The translations under genes and the position numbers were made by a program. The notes beneath the pieces were generated by a model. The model was not told the DNA's origin. It made no database searches and was given only the letters and a program-made list of their open reading frames with translations. A stretch of DNA of 64,000 nucleotides, taken from Panax quinquefolius. Taxonomy: Eukaryota > Streptophyta > Magnoliopsida > Apiales > Araliaceae. Positions 1 through 12,319 of the stretch are shown piece by piece (the first letter of the stretch is position 1; each line of letters opens with the position of its first letter). The stretch covers positions 43,458,977-43,522,976 of the forward strand of contig CM035151.1 in the NCBI GenBank assembly GCA_020205615.1, in the 5' to 3' direction.

Positions 1-285
1 ACGATCATTATCTGTCCTGGTCCTTGTGATGAACTCTGACTTAGCATTCCTTCTAGGTTAAGGTAGCTCAAGAAGGGCCAACCTCTTAGACTGAACTAAG
101 GGACAGGTTTGTCCCTGAGGCACTTATCAGAAGGGTTGCTTGAATTTGATAGGAATGATGTCATCATAGGATGTTTCTCTGTCATGCCGAAACTGCTGTA
201 CGATCATGGTTTCTCTTTAGTCATCTCTTACGATTTTAACATAGCCTTTTTATATGCATGGTTAACACAAACTAGAGTATAGAGT
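1..285 (-). other. 3' region of SIRE-type copia element, downstream of pol
   Basis: This lies between the pol stop at 286-288 and the window edge. No long reading frame is seen. Members of the SIRE group can carry an extra env-like frame here, but only short frames are visible. It contains loose copies of the ACGAT motif that recurs in this element's LTR (near 200 and 227). The 3' LTR start (TGTTGGG) is not reached. Confidence 0.5.
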
Positions 286-3200
286 TTATGGTTGTAGATT
301 TAGCATACCTAACTCACTTATCAATTTATTAAATCTGGATTCATCTAAAGGTTTTGTAAAGACATCAGCAAGTTGATTTTTCAGTGAGGATGTATTGTAA
401 AGATATAGTTTCATTTCGGACATGATCCCTAATAAAATGATATATTATCTATATATGCTTAGTCCTAGAATGCATGACAGGATTATGTGTTATTGCTATG
501 GCACTTGTGTTATCACAATGAACAGGTATAGATTTGAAATCAAACTCATAGTCTGCTAGCTGATTTTTCATCCATAAGATTTGAGCACAACAGCTGCCAG
601 CAGCAATGTATTTAACTTCTGATGTTAAGGTAGATACTGAGTTTTGCTTCTTGCTAAACCAGGACACAAGTCTGTTTCCTAGCAACTGAAAAGTGTCACT
701 GGTACTTTTTTATCGATCTTACAGCTTGTAAAATTAGCATATGTATATCCTGTCTGTTCAAATAAGGACTCCTTGGCATACCAAAGTCCCAAGTGAGGTG
801 TGCCTTTGAGATACCTAAAAATTCTCTTTACAGCAGTTAAGTGTGAATCTATAGGATTAGCTTGAAATCTAGCACATATACATGTTGCAAACATTATGTC
901 TGGTCTACTGGCAGTTAGATACAAAAGAGAGCCTATCATACCTATGTATTGAGTAATATCAATATATTTATATTTCTCATCTTTGTCAAGCTTAGTTGCT
1001 GAAGCAATTGGTGTTTTCATGGGAGAGGCTGATTCCATGCCATATTTCTTAACTAAGTCTTTAACGTATTTGGCTTGGTTAATGAAGATACCTTCATCAG
1101 CCTGCTTTACTTGTAGTCCAAGAAAGAAATTCAGCTCAGCCATCATACTCATTTCAAACTTGCTATGCATAAGCTTGGAAAATCTCTTGCATAATTTTTC
1201 ATCAGTAGAACCAAAGATAATGTCATCTATATATATCTGAACTAATAAGATTTTATTTTTGTGCTTCTTAAGAAATAATATGATATCTACTCTACCTCTA
1301 GTGAAACCATTTTCAATAAGAAAATTAGTTAGTGTTTTATATCATGCACTAGGTGCTTGTTTAAGTCCATATAAGGCTTTATCTAATTTATAGACATAAT
1401 TAGAGAGAGTTGGATTGATGAAACCTGGAGGTTACTCCACATATACTTCTTACTGAAGATCACCATTCAGAAATACACTTTTGACATCCATTTGAAAGAC
1501 TTTAAACTTCATGTGGTCAGCAAAAGCAAGGAATATCCTGATGGCTTCTAATCTGGCAACATGTGCGAAGGTCTCGTCATAGTCGATGCCTTCTTCTTGG
1601 GAATAACCTTTGGCTACTAGTCTTGCCTTGTTCCTTATTATTACCCCATCTTCATCCATCTTGTTTCTAAAGACCCACTTGGTGCCAATAACTGGGTGGC
1701 TTCTTGGTCTTGGAACTAATCTCCATACTCTACTTCTTTTAAACTGATTTAATTCCTTTTACATTTCTTCTATCCAACTTGAGTCTTGCATAGCATCTTC
1801 TATCTTCTTGGGTTCCATTTGTGACAGAAAGCTTAGATAGAAACATTCATTCTGAGTGGCAGATCTTGTCTTGACTCTTGCATTTGGGTTTCCAATGATC
1901 AGATCTTGAGTGTGATCTCTTGCCTATCTGTTCCCTATTAGAACATCAGTTCTAGTGCCTTCTTGTCTGAATTCTTTGAGATTAACCTCTGTCTCTTGTT
2001 ATAGAGGTTCGTCGTCTGGTGTAGCTCTCTCAACGATCTCTTCTTCAGGCTCGACGATTTCATCTTCTAGGGCTACGATTGTGGTGTCGAGCTCGACCAC
2101 CTCGTTCGTAGTATCTAAGTTATCGATCGTAGTGTCTTGAGGCACAATTTTGTCTGAGTTTGTTTCATCGATGTGAATCGAGACTTCAACACTTAGCGTC
2201 TTCTTGTTGAATACTCTATAAGCCTTACTATCTGTGGCATATCTGAGAAAGATTCCTTCGTCTGACTTGGGTTGAAATTTAGTCAGATACTATTTTCCAT
2301 TATTGAGAATATAGCATGCACAACCGAACACATGTAAGTAGCTGACATTTGGATTTCTTCCTCTCCACAGCTCGTAGGGAGTCTTCTTTAACGTAGAGTT
2401 CACAAGAGACTTGTTCTGAGTGTATCACGCAGTGTTGATAGCTTCTGCCCAGAAGTATTCAGGTAGACAAGCTAGTGCTAGTAGAGTTCTTCTGGCTTCA
2501 ATCAACATTCTGTTCTTTCTTTTAGCTACTCCGTTTTGCTGTGGAATTCATGGAGCTGATAAGTTATGACTGATGCCATTGTCTGTGCAGAACTGATCCA
2601 TCTCAAAGAAGTTGAATTCTCTACCATGATCACTTCTTATAGCCTTGATTTTCTCCCATTTTTTGTTCATCACCAGCATGAACATCTTGATGAGTTGGGA
2701 AATTGTTTCATCTTTTAAGTTTAGAAAGAACACCCATCTAAATCTGGTGTAGTCATCCACTACGATCAATGAATATCTCTTCCCTCCAAGGCTTGTTGTT
2801 GGAATTAACCTAAATAGATCCATATGAAGTAATTGCAGGGGCTTATCAATTGAGTTGATAGTTTTGCTTTTGAATGAGCTTCTAGTTTGTTTTCCAAGTT
2901 GACAGGCATCGCATGGCCTTTCTTTGACAAAGCTGAGCTTGGGTAAGCCTGCTACTATATCTTTGGAGGCTAGTTTTGACATGCTTTTGAAGTTGAGATG
3001 AGATAGCCTTCTATGCCATAGCTAGCTCATTTCTTCAAAGGCTTTAGCCAGAAAGCATATTGTCTCGTCAGAACTCAGTTGACCTAGATTAACAGTGTAG
3101 ACGTTTCCTTCTCTTGTTCTGGTCAGCTTTATAGAAGATGTCTTCAGATCATTGACTTGACATTGATTGTTGAGGAAGGTAACTTGATGACCTTTGTTGC

Positions 3201-3444
3201 AGAGCTGGCTTATGCTAAGAAGATTGTGCTTTAGTCCTTCCACATAGGCTACTTTGATGAAGGACACTGCACCATTCCTAGTTGAGCCATAACCTCTTGT
3301 CTTGCCAGAGCCATTGTCTCCAAAGATGACTATTGGACCCTCATTCTCCATGAAGTTAGACAGAAGAGCTTTGTTCCCGGTCATGTGTCGTGAGCATTCA
3401 CTATCTAGATACCAAGTTATGATTGTGGAGCTCTGTTCCTGCAT
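286..3444 (-). pseudogene. Ty1/copia pol remnant: protease, integrase, RT, RNase H
   Basis: Protease is at 3444-3022, with WYLDSECSRHMTG where the family has D-S/T-G; the catalytic Asp stays but Gly is replaced by Glu. A TAG stop follows at about 3020, just before the LWHRRLSHLNF gag-preintegrase motif. The integrase core at 2982-2548 keeps HMDLF and VVDDYTRF, but RSDNGGEF has become RSDHGREF. RT spans about 1660-1170: [13 protein letters not shown], with the catalytic YIDD intact at 1222-1233. RNase H at 685-286 has CDNTSAIAI, HSRTKHI and a QLADVFTKPL-like end, with the final TAA at 286-288. Frameshifts near 2548, 1450, 1200 and 685 break the frame. Confidence 0.88.
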
Positions 3445-3557
3445 TGGGGTTTAAGCTCTCATTTTGGTACTCATACTTGCATGGGTCCTATCTTGTTAGT
3501 ACCCTTGGGGACCCAAATCTGTTTAATTTTGGGTTTAATATGCAGAAGATTATTGTA

Positions 3558-5501
3558 ACATACTGCAGCCTTATTACTAATTTTATCACATACAAAACAT
3601 CTAACATGATGCATGTTTGTGTGTGTGGATTATTTCTCCATTTGGACTTATGTGGATTTTTGGTAGTCCTTCCTTTATATCTTTTTCCATGTATCCTTGT
3701 GATTCATGATTTGTGAAGAGTAAAACTTAACTCCAATATTCCTACTTGGTTGGTTCATAGAGTTGATTTTGCTCGACTCTACGGTCCTTTGAGGTTTGAG
3801 AGTAGTGACTAAGTTACTCTTCTCTTTTATAAACCCTAGGCTAACATGAGATCCGTTATGCCTTAGAGCATAGATTGGATCAGAAGAGCAGGGATGGGCT
3901 GGTTCTTCCTTCTGTGAGGATTTCACAAATGCAATGCTTCTATTAAAGTTTGAAGCACTATTGATGTTAGTTTCCTTTGACTTTTCCATATATGGTTCTA
4001 AGGTGGATTCCCCAAAACCTAAACCTGTTCTGTCAGATGTACTTCTCTGACTGGAGATCAGGGAGTCCATGGATGAAGAGGATCTATTCCATATTAAGAT
4101 TGTCTTTTTTAGTTTCCTTAATCTTAGAGGTTAGGTTTAACTCTCTTTGTGCATTAAGTTCATTGTTCTGTTCTAAGAGTTTATTCTCAGCTTCAACTTT
4201 AGAGAGAGTTAGCACTTAGATGGGTTGTTTCCAGTTCTCCTTGAACTTTCTCTTTCTCTTTTTGAAGAAGAGAATAATCTTTAGACAGAACTCTGAACCA
4301 TTTCATGTATTGATGCAGATCAGATGTTATGCCATGTAGATCAGTTCTTAAATCATTAATATTTACATCAGGAGAGTTAAAGTCAAATACCTCATCGATA
4401 CTTACTTCATGATGGTCAGTGCTTTTCTTATCCTTTGCATTTTTTGGCCATTAGACACAGATTTGCTATTTGAGGATCTTCATCATCTCTAGACTAAGGT
4501 GTTGTGTCGTTGTCTGAGTCACTCCATGATCCTCCGGCCACAAGACCTTTGTCTTTCTTCTGGAGCCTCTTGTTGCCTTTGAACTCTTTCTTTGGATTTG
4601 TTTTTCTCTTCAGTTCTTCTCTAAGAGGTTTGTTGCAGTTTGCAATGAAGTGTCCAGGCTTCTTGCAGTTGTAGCATAAGTCATTGATCTGCTCCTGGCT
4701 GTTTTTGTTGTTGAATCTCTTAGGTTTGCTGCTTCTGCCTTTACGCATAAACCTCTTGAGTCTTCTTACCAGCATTGCAATGTCCTCATCATCATCTTCC
4801 TCAGAGTCAGAGTCATTCTCAGTATAAGCTTTTGAGATGGCCTATGTTGCTTTGAGAGCAACTCATTTATCTTTCTTTCTTCCTTTAGATAGAGTCTCTG
4901 CTCGTTGAGTCAGCTCCAGTTCGTAGGTGAGAAGGTTGCCATAGAGTTGTTGAACAGTCATTTCATAGAAATTCTTTTATTCTCTTATGGCAGTGGTCTT
5001 GGCATCCCACTTGCTTGGTAAGGCTCTCATGAATTTTATGATTAGATCTTTGTTTGGATAGACCTTTCCAAAGGCTCGAAGAGAGTTGAGCAGAACATTG
5101 AATCATTCATAAATGGAAGTGATGTTTTCTTCTGGAACATGGGTGAACATTTCATATTGTTGAGTCAGAAGAGATTGCTTATTTTCTTTGACTTCTTCAG
5201 TTCCTTCATGCATAATGAGCAATGCTTCCCAGAATTCCTTGGTAGTTTTGTTGTTGACCACATTTTTGAACAGATCATCTTCTAAGGATTGGAATAAAAG
5301 GTTCTTGGCCTTTTTGTCGAGTTGGACAGCTTTCTTCTCATTGTCAGTCCATTTTGTGTTGACCTTGATTTGAACTTTGTTTGGATTGTCTGGAGTTGGT
5401 GCAAGTTTTGTTGGAACTTTCCAGTTGGCAAATTTATCTTTGTTGCACATTGGTGGCTTGCTGCCTCCTCCAGCCTTGGATTTGCTTATCAGATGTGCCA
5501 T
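3558..5501 (-). pseudogene. Ty1/copia gag remnant with two zinc-knuckle motifs
   Basis: The likely start is the Met at 5501 (MAHLISKSKAGGGSKPP), about 50 bases inside the LTR end, as expected for gag. The N-terminal part (5501-5103) resembles the UBN2-type gag fold (FANWKV, KNLLFQSL, KEFWEALL). A CCHC knuckle, CYNCKKPGHFIANC, lies at 4635-4676 with all ligands present. A second knuckle-like motif at 3558-3599 has C-X2-C-X4-N-X4-C, with the His replaced by Asn, and is followed by IWVPK. The frame is broken near 5103 and between 4494 and 3558. Gag would form the virus-like particle around the element RNA. Confidence 0.82.
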
Positions 5502-5536
5502 TGGATCTACTCAAGCTTTGTAGGCTGTTTGAGAGA

Positions 5537-5553
5537 ACCTGTTTTCATACCAA
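5537..5553 (-). other. primer binding site of the SIRE-type copia element
   Basis: Directly inside the LTR end the minus strand reads TTGGTATGAAAACAGG. It resembles the usual tRNA-iMet-primed TTGGTATCAGAGC but has decayed after the first seven bases. Confidence 0.55.
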
Positions 5554-6907
5554 TTGTTAGTTCCTAGAGGCACAATAGTTATCTAGAAGGGGGGTTGAAT
5601 AGATATTTTAAATTTCTTTTTCAAAATACCATGTCAAATTTGTTAATAAATTAATCACAGCAGAATATATGATTTATTTGTTCCCCGTTAAGAAAAACTA
5701 AGTTAATGGTTGACAAGCAATTGTAACAGCTATAGCAGTTAAAGCAAGAATATAAAAGACACAGAAAATTTAAGTGGTTCAGAGCACTCAAAGCTCCTAG
5801 TCCACTCTTCTACTCATCGAGTAGGAAATCCACTAAAGATGTCTTTACAATCTTTGAATCTCACAGATTCCTTCAGGACCAGCAGTGTTGGAACTTCTTA
5901 GTTCACTTAGAACTCTTCAAGTCCAGCAGACTTGGAATACACTTGATGAGAGTTGAGTTCTTTAGGTTATGCTACTCAGTTGTTGTTAAGCATATGTTCG
6001 AAAGAACTAAGTAGTTGAGTAAGCTTTCTTTCTTGATCGTAGAGTTGAGCGTTGAGTGTTCTTCAACTTTTCGTTGTGTGCTTGCTTACTTTCTTACATC
6101 TGCATCTGATTTGTATATATAAGGTGCCTTTGAAATATGTTCATTTGAAGGCATCTATTGAAGCATTAATTGTATTTGACATTCCTGAGCACTGATGGTG
6201 ACTTCCTGGAAATCTTATGTCCAACTGCCTAGCCCACTGACACAGCAAATTGCTATCTCACCTAACACCTAAAAAGGTGTTTTCAGCTAACATGTAGTAC
6301 TTTCCTTAGCTTCTTCAATACGTTTCTTTTTTATATACTAAGGATGAATGTTGGGTCATTGGGATTCCCGAGAGTCTCAACGTCTATAATCCATTCCACA
6401 TTTGTGGTAATTTATTCTTCAACAAATGGATAAAGCTCGATGCTTCTGATGTCGACAGATGATGCACTACGATCTTGATCGTGGTGTCTTACCACATTCG
6501 TGCTTGATCCGGACTGATAGAGGAGAACACTACGATTTCTCTTAAGCACTGGTAGATTACGATCTTTGTTTGCTTGATTTTACAGACTCTACGCTTCCGA
6601 GAACAGACTATGATTCTTGATTTGGCTTGGCAGGCGTTTGGACCAACTCTACGATTCTGAGTGAAGCCCTCCAAAGCAGACTGTGACGCCCCCAAATTCG
6701 GGTTACCTAACCCCCGAGTTTGGTGCTCATAATCCATCATATAAATAACATCTAACTACCCATTCATTTATGAATAACATAATTTATACCATTAATTAAT
6801 ATTATTAATACAATATCTCAGGTTTTCTAACCTTGACATAACAAACATACCCTCAGATATACAAAAAGGGTTAAACATAACAACACCATAAGTAAAGTTC
6901 ATATTAA

Positions 6908-6967
6908 CTACTCCTGCAATTTGCCTTTTCCCTTGTCATTCTCTGACACTTCTGCTACTTCGTTCTT
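6908..6967 (-). other. LTR-borne small reading frame after an acceptor-like CAG (element A)
   Basis: On the minus strand a CAG at 6970-6972 is followed by CT and then 19 sense codons and TAG. The peptide is 19 residues, acidic first and then DKGKGKLQE. The same layout (CAG, two bases, 19-20 codons, KGKG, stop) is seen in elements D (31833-31895) and E (50346-50405). A terminal exon is inferred; no expression evidence is visible. Confidence 0.45.
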
Positions 6968-7020
6968 AGCTGAAATGTTATATTTAAGCAAGGGTGAGCA
7001 ACGAGTTTGCTCCGCAAGTT

Positions 7021-9944
7021 AAAACATTCAATAAAGGATATGAATCAAGAATATTAGAGTCTAGATTCGACAGGACTTCAACAGTGTTCAAAGAACTTAG
7101 AAGTAGCTGAATAAATAGTTTATCGATTACAAAAAATTACTGAATTACAAGCTAAACAACAATTCAATAAGGAAAGAGTAAAACGCTTTCGAAGTTTCAA
7201 TAATGTTCAATCGATTATCAAGAGATAATACTACGTAATAACAAAGTGGATTATTTCCATATTTTAAGATGAGCGATCACAATGGATCTTGAACAAATCA
7301 AGTAATTAACAGTTATTTAAATGTTGAAATTACCCAGGTGTATCATATAACCATAAAGATTAAATCATACACATCTGCAAGTACATAAAGTGATCAGCTT
7401 CATTGTACCCAATAGTATGCATAATACTCAAGCTCGAGCAATGGTCGTATATCCGACCACAAAGTTCCATTTTATATAAAGGTTGTTCATCTCAGTCTTA
7501 CATCAAGAATTCGTATCACAATAATATAGTTTGGATTTAAAGAAATACTATGATTTCAACGTATAATATCTATCTCGATCTAGCCAAAATAATTGGCATT
7601 GATCTTTCAATAACAATTGAGTTAAAATGTATCAAGTTTCAACAAATATTCGTCTTGCCAAAATAATTAGCTAAGACATAGCTCAAAAATTGTTCTATAA
7701 TAGACAGAAATCAACTGCACTATTTGCAATCAATAATAAATATTGTGAATAACCAACAATAGTTATTCCCCGGTCATATTTTTGAAATTAAAATTCAGTT
7801 TAAGTTAATGAACTTGTAGTAACTGCGAATAATCAATAATAAATATCAGACGTGGAATAATCAGCAATAATTACCCACTACCATGTTTGAAAAGTAATAA
7901 CTCGAGATTGAGTTAAGGAAACTTGTCTTCATCGTTGACTACTGCTACACAATATAACTCAGCTGCGTTTGAAATACCTATAATCAATAATATCGGTCTC
8001 GCAATTACCGTAACACATCACAACATATAATATTATCATTTAAAGTTGCTATATCACTTAGACATATAATCAGGTAGTCACAACAGTGTTTAGAGCCTAT
8101 AATAACACTTATCAGGTTTAACTATGTCAATTTAGTTGGACTTCGGTATTAGTACTAAGTCTTGATTTCTATATTCGACAATTAACGAGTTTATTTTCAA
8201 TCAAACTCTATTCCAAAGCTTTAATATTACTTTAGATAATTAAAATATATCCTTTATAATATTTTCGGAAGCTTTTAATAATTTTCAAGTATTTATTATC
8301 TTTTATAATGATTTTGAACAACGATATCATTTTTAAATGATTTAATTACTAAATAATCCAATTATTATTAATATTTAAATAATATTAAAATATTAATGAA
8401 ATCGTTGTCAAAATATTAAAGTTATTTATAATAACTCACAATATTTTTAAAACACTAATAATACTTTAAATGATTTTTAAAATATTTAAAATCATTTTTA
8501 AATAATTACCATTAATATTCAAATATTAATTTATTTTTCATCAAAATATTAAAAGTCATTTATTATAACTTAAAATAATTTTAAATCATTTATATTATTT
8601 TAAATGATTTTTAAATCATAAAATCATTTTTAAACCATTTATTTAATATAATTATTAAATAAATCTAATATCATTAATATTAAATTATTAATGAAATTTA
8701 CCTCAAAATATTAAAAGTCATCTCTTATAACTTAAAATATTTTAAACACTTTATTATCATTTAAAATGATTTTTAAAATATTAAAATTATTTTTAACTAA
8801 TTTATTTAACACAATAATTAAATAAATCTAATATCATTAATATTTGAATAAATTAAATTATTAATGAAAATTATGTCAAATTATCAAAAATTAATTTTAT
8901 AACTTAAAATGATTTTTAAAACTCATTTTGGAATTTTTAAGAATTAATTTCTATTTTTATTGATTTTTTTGGAAATTAATATAATTAATTTTAATAAAAC
9001 TGTCGCTAAAGGCTTTAGCGACACTAGCTATCACTGTTAGTGTTTTTGAGCCTCAAGAACATTCAAAGTCCTAAGGTGCCTACTTTGATCAGCTTTAATT
9101 CATTGCTCATGATGTTTCTGGGCATGTTAATGTAATGGTTATGTAGTATTGATGTAATACTACATGTACCAACAACAATCAAGGTCAAACTGCATCACAC
9201 AATGGAGATCTAATAGCTCAAAGTGGCTATCAGGTCCTTTCTGGGCTTTCTGGGTTACCAAGAAACTCAGGCAGTGCTTGATAGCTACTTTGTGCCTTGA
9301 TTAATCTGATTTCTGGTTATTGTTTAGGTGTTTGAATGATACAATCTTGTAGTCCTCATATCAAAGAACAACATTACAACACTTATGTAGCTTAACTACA
9401 TCAAAATCTCAAGACCTGAGTCAGTCAAACCTTATCAGAAAACTTGTTCATCAGTTTTCTGGAAATTCCAGAAAACCACTTTTGTGTTCGGTCAACCTAG
9501 TTTGACTGCTTACTACTTTGATCATGTTTGTTATTTATGTGATCTAAGGCCGTGATTCTATAGTCCATATACCATAGTATAACACTGATACATTAACACA
9601 AGCTAAACACATAACATCTAACAGATCTAGGCTCATGAAAATCTTGTCAGACCAACCTGGGAAATTTTTGCGTTACCCAGAAACTCAAACCCATGACTGG
9701 TCAACCCACTTTGACAATTAATATCTTGGAATCTGTACATGATATGACCATGATTCCACTTCCAGATTACTTCCCCCATAGCATACTACAACTCTAATAC
9801 ATCTTACAAGCCTAATCATTAACAGATCTAGATCTATGGCCTCTGACATTCGGCTGTCAAGCCATAAATCTAAGGTTCTTGACAGTTTTGAAAACTTTAT
9901 TTTTAAGCACTTTGATGTTATGGATCCATGATATATCATCATAG
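7021..9944. other. Non-coding body of element A, extremely AT-rich
   Basis: No coding domain is seen. The segment 8200-9000 is very AT-rich with recurring AAAATATTAAAAATCATTT-like phrases, a degenerate tandem pattern. Two near-perfect dyads stand out: 9001-9023 (arms TGTCGCTAAAG/CTTTAGCGACA, 1-base spacer) and 9454-9476 (arms GTTTTCTGGAA/TTCCAGAAAAC, 1-base spacer). Confidence 0.6.
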
Positions 9945-11833
9945 TGAAAGTAATATGCACACAAGCCAATCATGTTTGATGATAAAGCATATACTTTGTA
10001 ACAATCTTATTCATTTATTAATAAAAAGTATTAATTTATTAAAGGCTTTTAATTATCTACATGATGTTGTTTTATAATATGTGATAAACCCATAGTTTTA
10101 AGCAATGTTTTTAGAATAATGATGATGATCATTCTAATGAGATCTAAATTCTTAGAAAGCTTAAAACTAAAATAGTTCCCAATCATTGGATTACTAAATT
10201 GGGGATTAGTGAATCCGGATAGATTGGGTACATACGTTGTCTTGCTCGTTGGATGAGGATGATTGATCTCAATGATCATCATTTGTGTGGAGACACTAAA
10301 GCAAGTATGTAGGTGCTTATTAGAGAATAAGTTCAATGAATGTGGCTCGCTAAGGAATACCTAATGGAGTTTTACTTGCCGTCAATAGGAATTCTGTAGT
10401 GATAGTAAGACAAGTGATCCTTGGACTTGAGATCATAATAGTATCTTGTGTATGATGAGTTATACTTTGACTTATTCCTTAAGACCCTTAGGTATATATC
10501 AAAAGGTATGCTTGGGTATAATAAGTCAGTTATACGTGGAGATAATGTATGATCAATAAAGAATCTACCACTTCTAATAAAGAAGAGAAATGTCTATGTG
10601 ATTCGATAAATGACAACCCAAAGAGTCCTTGGCGGCGAGAATGAAATTAGAAAGGAGTTTCTAATTTGCATTATTTCGTGTTGTGCATTTAAGGATCGAA
10701 ATACATATAATTAAATAAAATAAGACTTGATGAAGAATTCCATGTCTTATATTTAATTGGGACATTGTATGGTGGAAGGATTGAATTATACAGTAACTAT
10801 TTACTCAAAGGTTCTTTTATGATTAATGTTGAAATCTATATTATCTGGAAAGTCGTTGATCATTAGGAGGCTTATCCTATTGTAGAATAAATATTATTTA
10901 TTTAAATAAATTAATTGTTTAATTTATTTATTTAAATAAGATTAGAATTGTTCTAATTGATTTATTCACAACCGGTTTAATATGGAGAACCTAAAGGGTC
11001 ACACCATAAAAGGAAGAATAATTATTTAAGAAGTTAATGGCATAATCGTAATAATATGTTATGTATATTTAATTTAATCTATGGTGATAGAATAAATTAA
11101 ATAGCTTAATATTTATTAATTAATATTTTAGAAATATTAAATATAAATTAATAAGAGGAGTCTTATTAATATTATTACAATTATTATTATTTTAATTTCT
11201 AAAAGAGTTTAGAAATTAATTTAATATAAGTACTCTCATTTATTCCTAATTGGATTAGGAAGGAAAATTAGTTAAAGGAGTTTAATTAATCATCCCTAAT
11301 AAGATTAGGGAGCTTAATTAATTAAAAGAATTTAATTAATTAAATAAATCCCAATTCTTTAATTGTTAAGGTGGGTTGCCCACATCTATAAATAAGAGGA
11401 GTCTTATTATGGGTGAAGTGGTTGTTGACTTTTACAATATACGTAATAATTCCAATTTGTTGGAGAGTACGCTCATTTTCTATAGAAATAGAAAAACTAG
11501 GGTTTAGCCAACCACCCATTTTCTTGAATCTTTATTATTCCTTGGTGAATCACCTCTAGAGGCCAAACACTTGGGTGGCTAACGTTGATCAAAAGAAGGA
11601 ACCAAACCCGGTGGATTCGAGTTGAACGCGAAAAGGATTGGAGGTGAACTTGTACCTGAGGAAGCTCGGATCTTCAAGGGTATGATTATTGTCCTTCATC
11701 TTTTCGTTTAATTAATAATTGTGCATAAAGGGTGATCCGGGTATATGGTTTGTAAAATTTTAAACTCTCGATTTTTACACGTTTAGCTTTATTTTGCAAT
11801 TTGATTGCGTTCTTGAATATTACAAACCTAACA
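9945..11833 (+). repeat. 5' LTR of the nested copia element
   Basis: It begins TGAAAGTAATATGC and ends TACAAACCTAACA. It matches 17280-19166 almost throughout, with differences such as near 10215-10290, where short indels cluster. A TATAAATAAGAGG promoter-like box lies near 11388, followed by GGGTGAAGTGG and a transcribed-leader-like segment. Confidence 0.92.
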
Positions 11834-11847
11834 GTGGCATCAGAGCC
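11834..11847 (+). other. primer binding site of the nested copia element
   Basis: GTGGCATCAGAGCC directly follows the LTR end. It matches the common initiator-Met tRNA site TGGTATCAGAGCC with one change. Confidence 0.85.
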
Positions 11848-11967
11848 AAACCTTTATGCGAATTATTAATTGTTCAGATTTGATATGTATGTTGATATGT
11901 GTTTAGAACAATTTAATTGGGCATAATTTAATTGTATAAAATTTATTTAAAAAAAAAACGAATCACG

Positions 11968-11998
<31 letters not shown>

Positions 11999-12281
11999 AT
12001 ATAATAACGTGGAAATCACGTGAATGGTGGACATGTTGCTTGTTCTTCTCTTGCACGGAATTGGTATAATTCAAGGCAACAAGGAAATCACGGAAATCAA
12101 GGAGCTTCATGAATCAATCAAAAAAAAAAGGGCCGAAATAATTATTCACGAATTGTTTCTTTTAAAAAAAAAACTTGTACTGCATTCCTGATGTCATCTT
12201 TGATAGCACGGATTTTAAGGAGAGTTGTCTGGTTATTATATATATATATATATATTAACGGGTATATATATATATTATATA

Positions 12282-12319
<38 letters not shown>

